This document shows, piece after piece, positions 61,293 to 64,000 of a stretch of DNA of 64,000 nucleotides (its first letter is position 1; each line of letters begins with the position of its first letter). This DNA comes from Enterococcus_G camelliae (lineage in GTDB: Bacteria; Bacillota; Bacilli; Lactobacillales; Enterococcaceae): contig NZ_JBHUMO010000039.1 in NCBI RefSeq assembly GCF_042685105.1, forward strand, positions 62,001 through 126,000, in the 5' to 3' direction. Under the pieces are notes generated by a model. It saw only the letters and a program-made list of their open reading frames with translations. It was not told where the DNA came from and did no database searches. The position numbers and the translations under genes are program-made.

Positions 61293-62111
61293 ATGATGAA
61301 AAAAGAACGGGTAGATGTTTTAGCTGTTCAACAAGGATTATTTGATACGCGAGAACAGGCCAAACGAGGAATTATGGCAGGATTAGTCTATAAAGAAATA
61401 AACAAAGAACGACTCGATAAACCTGGTGAAAAAATTGATTATCAAACAGCCTTAGAAATTAAAGGAAAGAAATTGCCTTATGTTTCGCGAGGTGGGTTAA
61501 AGTTAGAAAAGGCACTGAAGTTATTTGATTTTTCAGTTAAGGGAAAACGATTAGTAGACATTGGGGCCTCAACAGGTGGGTTTACAGATGTTGCCTTGCA
61601 AAATGGCGCACTGCTAAGCTATGCATTGGATGTTGGATACAATCAATTGGCTTGGAAGTTACGACAAGATGAGCGAGTGGTAGTAATGGAGCGCATGAAT
61701 TTTCGTTATGCAACATCCGCTGATTTTCAGTTTGGTACGCCTGAAGTAGCCACAATTGATGTTTCTTTTATTTCGTTGAAGTTGATTTTACCAACCTTGC
61801 ACCAAATACTGATGGATGGCGGAGAAGTAATGGCCTTAATCAAGCCCCAATTTGAGGCAGGGCGTGAGGCAGTTGGCAAACATGGAATCGTCCGTAACCC
61901 AGCGACGCATCAAGCTGTTATCGAAATGATTGTGGATTTTGCAAGGAAAGAGCGATTTGATGTGCAAAATCTTTCTTATTCACCAATCACAGGTGGCGAG
62001 GGGAATATTGAATTCCTGATTCACCTGAAAAAATCGGATAAATTGGGTGAAGTAGCGAGCATTGTAGCAATTGAAGATACGGTAAAGAACGCACACGAAC
62101 AATTAACATAA
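61293..62111 (+). CDS. TlyA-family rRNA 2'-O-methyltransferase
   Basis: This 272-residue protein has an N-terminal S4 RNA-binding domain (about 1-65, RVDVLAVQQGLFDTREQAKRGIMAGLV) and an FtsJ-like methyltransferase domain with the SAM motif LVDIGASTGGFTDVALQNGA (about 89-108). TlyA in mycobacteria methylates 16S and 23S rRNA riboses, and the Firmicutes homologue YqxC is less studied. It is also called hemolysin A by homology, without proof of haemolysis. It is next to ispA and before argR as in other Firmicutes. Confidence 0.93.
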   Translation: MMKKERVDVLAVQQGLFDTREQAKRGIMAGLVYKEINKERLDKPGEKIDYQTALEIKGKKLPYVSRGGLKLEKALKLFDFSVKGKRLVDIGASTGGFTDVALQNGALLSYALDVGYNQLAWKLRQDERVVVMERMNFRYATSADFQFGTPEVATIDVSFISLKLILPTLHQILMDGGEVMALIKPQFEAGREAVGKHGIVRNPATHQAVIEMIVDFARKERFDVQNLSYSPITGGEGNIEFLIHLKKSDKLGEVASIVAIEDTVKNAHEQLT

Positions 62112-62232
62112 AAAAAGCTAAGATATGAATTTGCAACAGATAATTGTGCCACTACGTTATTAGATGAATTGCTTCTTTGATTCTGTTGGGTCCAGTATAA
62201 ATCCGTCGAATGGAAGTGATTTTAGATCTATT

Positions 62233-62284
62233 GCTTGAGGAAATTTGTCTTGTTCAAATTTGTGTCAAGGCTCTTTTTCTTTTG
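62233..62284 (+). terminator. Terminator of the folD-tlyA operon
   Basis: GCTTGA and AAATTTG on the left pair with CAAATTT and TCAAGGC on the right (62233-62271), followed by a T-rich run CTCTTTTTCTTTTG. The rest of 62112-62380 shows only AT-rich promoter-like sequence before argR. Confidence 0.6.
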
Positions 62285-62380
62285 TTTTAGAAAATTAGTT
62301 TTCTGTCAGGGATTGCGAAAGCACTTTTCATTGTGCAAAAAATACGCTATCATAGGTGAGAAATAGAAGGAGGGACGAGA

Positions 62381-62833
62381 ATGAAAAAAAAAGAACGACA
62401 TCGTTTGATTGCGCGTTTGTTACTAGAAATGGATATTCAAAAACAGGAACAATTTGTCGAAGTTTTAGAAGAACGTGGCATTCGAGTGACTCAAGCAACA
62501 ATCTCAAGAGATATAAAAGAATTAAATTTAGTAAAAGTCCCTTCAGAATTGGGAGGCTATCGTTATAGTTTACCCGCACAGAATGAAGAAGAGCAAGCGA
62601 TGAAATTAGATAAATTGTTAAAAAATGCATTTATTCATGTCAAGAAAATGGACAAATTTGTTCTGTTACAAACAATTCCTGGAAATGCGGTAGCGGTTGC
62701 TCCGCTAATTGATCAACAATATTCCCATGCATTATTCGGTATTTTAACAGATGATGACAAAGTCTTAATGATTTCAAATTCAGAAGTAGCTTGTGATGAA
62801 CTATTTACTTGGTTAAAACAATATGAACAGTAA
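62381..62833 (+). CDS. argR: Arginine repressor ArgR/AhrC family
   Basis: The protein has 150 residues. The N-terminal winged helix (about 1-70) has RHRLIARLLLEMDIQKQEQFVEVLEERGI and the recognition helix VTQATISRDIKELNL. The C-terminal domain with NAVAVAPLIDQQ and the DDDKVLMI acidic patch binds arginine and forms hexamers. It sits before recN, the usual place of the AhrC-like copy in Firmicutes. It may regulate arginine synthesis and the arginine deiminase pathway, none of which lies in this window. Confidence 0.95.
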   Translation: MKKKERHRLIARLLLEMDIQKQEQFVEVLEERGIRVTQATISRDIKELNLVKVPSELGGYRYSLPAQNEEEQAMKLDKLLKNAFIHVKKMDKFVLLQTIPGNAVAVAPLIDQQYSHALFGILTDDDKVLMISNSEVACDELFTWLKQYEQ

Positions 62834-62850
62834 ATGAGGATGATGAGTCG

Positions 62851-64000
62851 ATGTTAGTTGAAATGAGAATTGAAAATTTCGCAATTATTGAGTCCTTGTC
62901 GCTTTCGTTTCATGAAGGAATGACAACGCTAACTGGTGAGACTGGCGCCGGTAAATCCATAATTATTGACGCATTGGGTCTTTTGGCCGGTAGTCGTGCT
63001 TCAACTGAAGTCATTCGTCAAGGAGCGAAACGTTGTCATTTGGAAGGCGTATTTGATTGGCCAACCAATCCACAATTTTTCACATTGATGCAAGAATTGC
63101 TAGTTGATCAAGAGGAAGACTATTTGGTCGTTCAACGGGATATTTCTATAAATGGAAAATCAATTTGCCGGGTGAACGGGCAGGTCATGACATTGGCCAA
63201 TTTAAAAAGAATTGGTCATTTCTTGGTAGATATTCAAGGACAAAATGAACATCAATCTCTTTTGCAAGCTGATCAACATCAACGATTACTAGACGAATTT
63301 GGCAGTGATGAATTTAAAAATGCTTTGCGCGAGTATGTAGTCCTCTTTCATGAATGGAAATCACTTGAAAAAACCGTCAACGACCGAAAGAAAAATGAAC
63401 AGTCCTATGTACAACGCATGGATATGCTCCGTTTTCAGGTAGACGAAATTGAAAAAGCTGAGTTGCAATCTGGTCAAGAGGAAGCCTTAAATGAAGAGCG
63501 TGATAAACTACTTAATTTTCAAAAAATTTTGGATGCGTTTGTCAGCGTTCATCAATTAATTACTGCGGACGATCATGGCATTTTAGATAATTTAGGTCTA
63601 GCAAAAAATGAATTAGCGAGTGTCGCTTCCTTTGCAAAGGAATATGAAACCCTCTCGGAGTCATTGACAACGGTCTATTATCAATTACAAGATATCGCAG
63701 TCGATTTGTCACGACAAACTGATTTACTCGAGTTTGATGACCAACATCTCCGTCAAATCGAGGATCGACTTGAAACCATACATCAACTAAAAAGAAAATA
63801 TGGAGACTCCGTCGAATACATATTGGCTTATTATGAGCAAATCTCACTCGAATTATTAGAAACGAATCGATTGGATAGTCAATTAGATCAATTGGAATCA
63901 CTGTTAGAAGAAAAAGGAAAAATGGTGGCTAAAAAAGCTGATCAATTGCATGATTACCGAAAAAAAATTGCTCATCGCCTAGAAAAAGCAATTATCAATG
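62851..64000 (+). CDS. recN: DNA repair protein RecN (3' end outside window)
   Basis: RecN is an SMC-like ATPase acting early in double-strand break repair. The first 383 residues are present. ATG 62851 follows GAGGATGATGAG. The protein has MLVEMRIENFAIIESLSL, then Walker A GETGAGKSI (about 29-37), the Q-loop region DIQGQNEHQSLLQ (about 129-141) and a long coiled coil from about 155 onward. The family is usually 550-570 residues, so about a third is cut off. The place after argR is conserved. Confidence 0.96.
   Translation, partial: MLVEMRIENFAIIESLSLSFHEGMTTLTGETGAGKSIIIDALGLLAGSRASTEVIRQGAKRCHLEGVFDWPTNPQFFTLMQELLVDQEEDYLVVQRDISINGKSICRVNGQVMTLANLKRIGHFLVDIQGQNEHQSLLQADQHQRLLDEFGSDEFKNALREYVVLFHEWKSLEKTVNDRKKNEQSYVQRMDMLRFQVDEIEKAELQSGQEEALNEERDKLLNFQKILDAFVSVHQLITADDHGILDNLGLAKNELASVASFAKEYETLSESLTTVYYQLQDIAVDLSRQTDLLEFDDQHLRQIEDRLETIHQLKRKYGDSVEYILAYYEQISLELLETNRLDSQLDQLESLLEEKGKMVAKKADQLHDYRKKIAHRLEKAIIN

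Overview
The window looks like a chromosomal segment of a low-GC Gram-positive bacterium of the Lactobacillales, most likely Enterococcus or a close relative. This rests on a dltXABCD teichoic-acid operon, L27 made with an N-terminal leader next to its Prp protease, a T-box leader, a LevR/sigma-54 controlled mannose-family PTS with a ManO (DUF956) gene, class III anaerobic ribonucleotide reductase, and the asp23-nusB-folD-xseAB-ispA-tlyA-argR-recN block. The species cannot be named from sequence alone. The assembly has two N runs (7802-7811 and about 20569-20701); both sit in or beside disrupted genes.

Layout. 1-3.0 kb: a MarR-type regulator (cut by the window edge) with an operator-like palindrome in its promoter, and a DUF969-DUF979-pcp operon on the minus strand. 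3.1-6.6 kb: a heterodimeric ABC exporter with one degenerate ATP site. 6.7-8.0 kb: a GH3 hexosaminidase with a damaged 5' end next to an ISL3-family remnant and an assembly gap. 8.1-11 kb: nrdG and nrdD (minus) behind a well-spaced pair of NrdR boxes. 11.2-14 kb: a BceAB-like ABC transporter. 14.2-18.6 kb: dltX-dltA-dltB-dltC-dltD. 18.7-20.5 kb: an MBL-fold hydrolase and lipoate ligase. 20.5-22.4 kb: a eukaryote/archaeal-type prolyl-tRNA synthetase under a proline T-box. 22.5-24.2 kb: a TrmR-like methyltransferase, a DUF915 hydrolase and tRNA-Arg(TCT). 24.2-26.3 kb: a mobile-element graveyard (IS1380, IS3 and group II intron remnants, plus an inverted copy of part of the tRNA). 26.4-32.2 kb: an enoyl-reductase-like MDR protein, then leuABCD behind a leader-peptide attenuator. 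32.3-33.7 kb: rplU-prp-rpmA and a small membrane protein. 34-44.9 kb: glgBCDAP, a GH13 enzyme and a VanY-like carboxypeptidase. 45-48.8 kb: three GNAT acetyltransferases, a lipid kinase and a TauE/DUF1634 pair. 48.9-55.7 kb: LevR, a sigma-54 promoter and PTS IIB-IIAB-IIC-IID-ManO. 55.8-64 kb: M24 peptidase, asp23-nusB, then folD to recN (cut by the window end).

Functionally the window combines storage carbohydrate metabolism (glycogen synthesis and breakdown), sugar uptake (PTS), leucine synthesis, cell-envelope charge control (D-alanylation, BceAB-like transporter, carboxypeptidase) and housekeeping functions. I did not find a clear wholly new system. The best leads are regulatory: the leu attenuator, paired NrdR boxes, proline T-box, sigma-54 promoter with tandem palindromes, a possible terminator inside the glg operon, and the tRNA-Arg-associated mobile remnants. 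The absence of efp between the M24 peptidase gene and asp23 is also worth checking.
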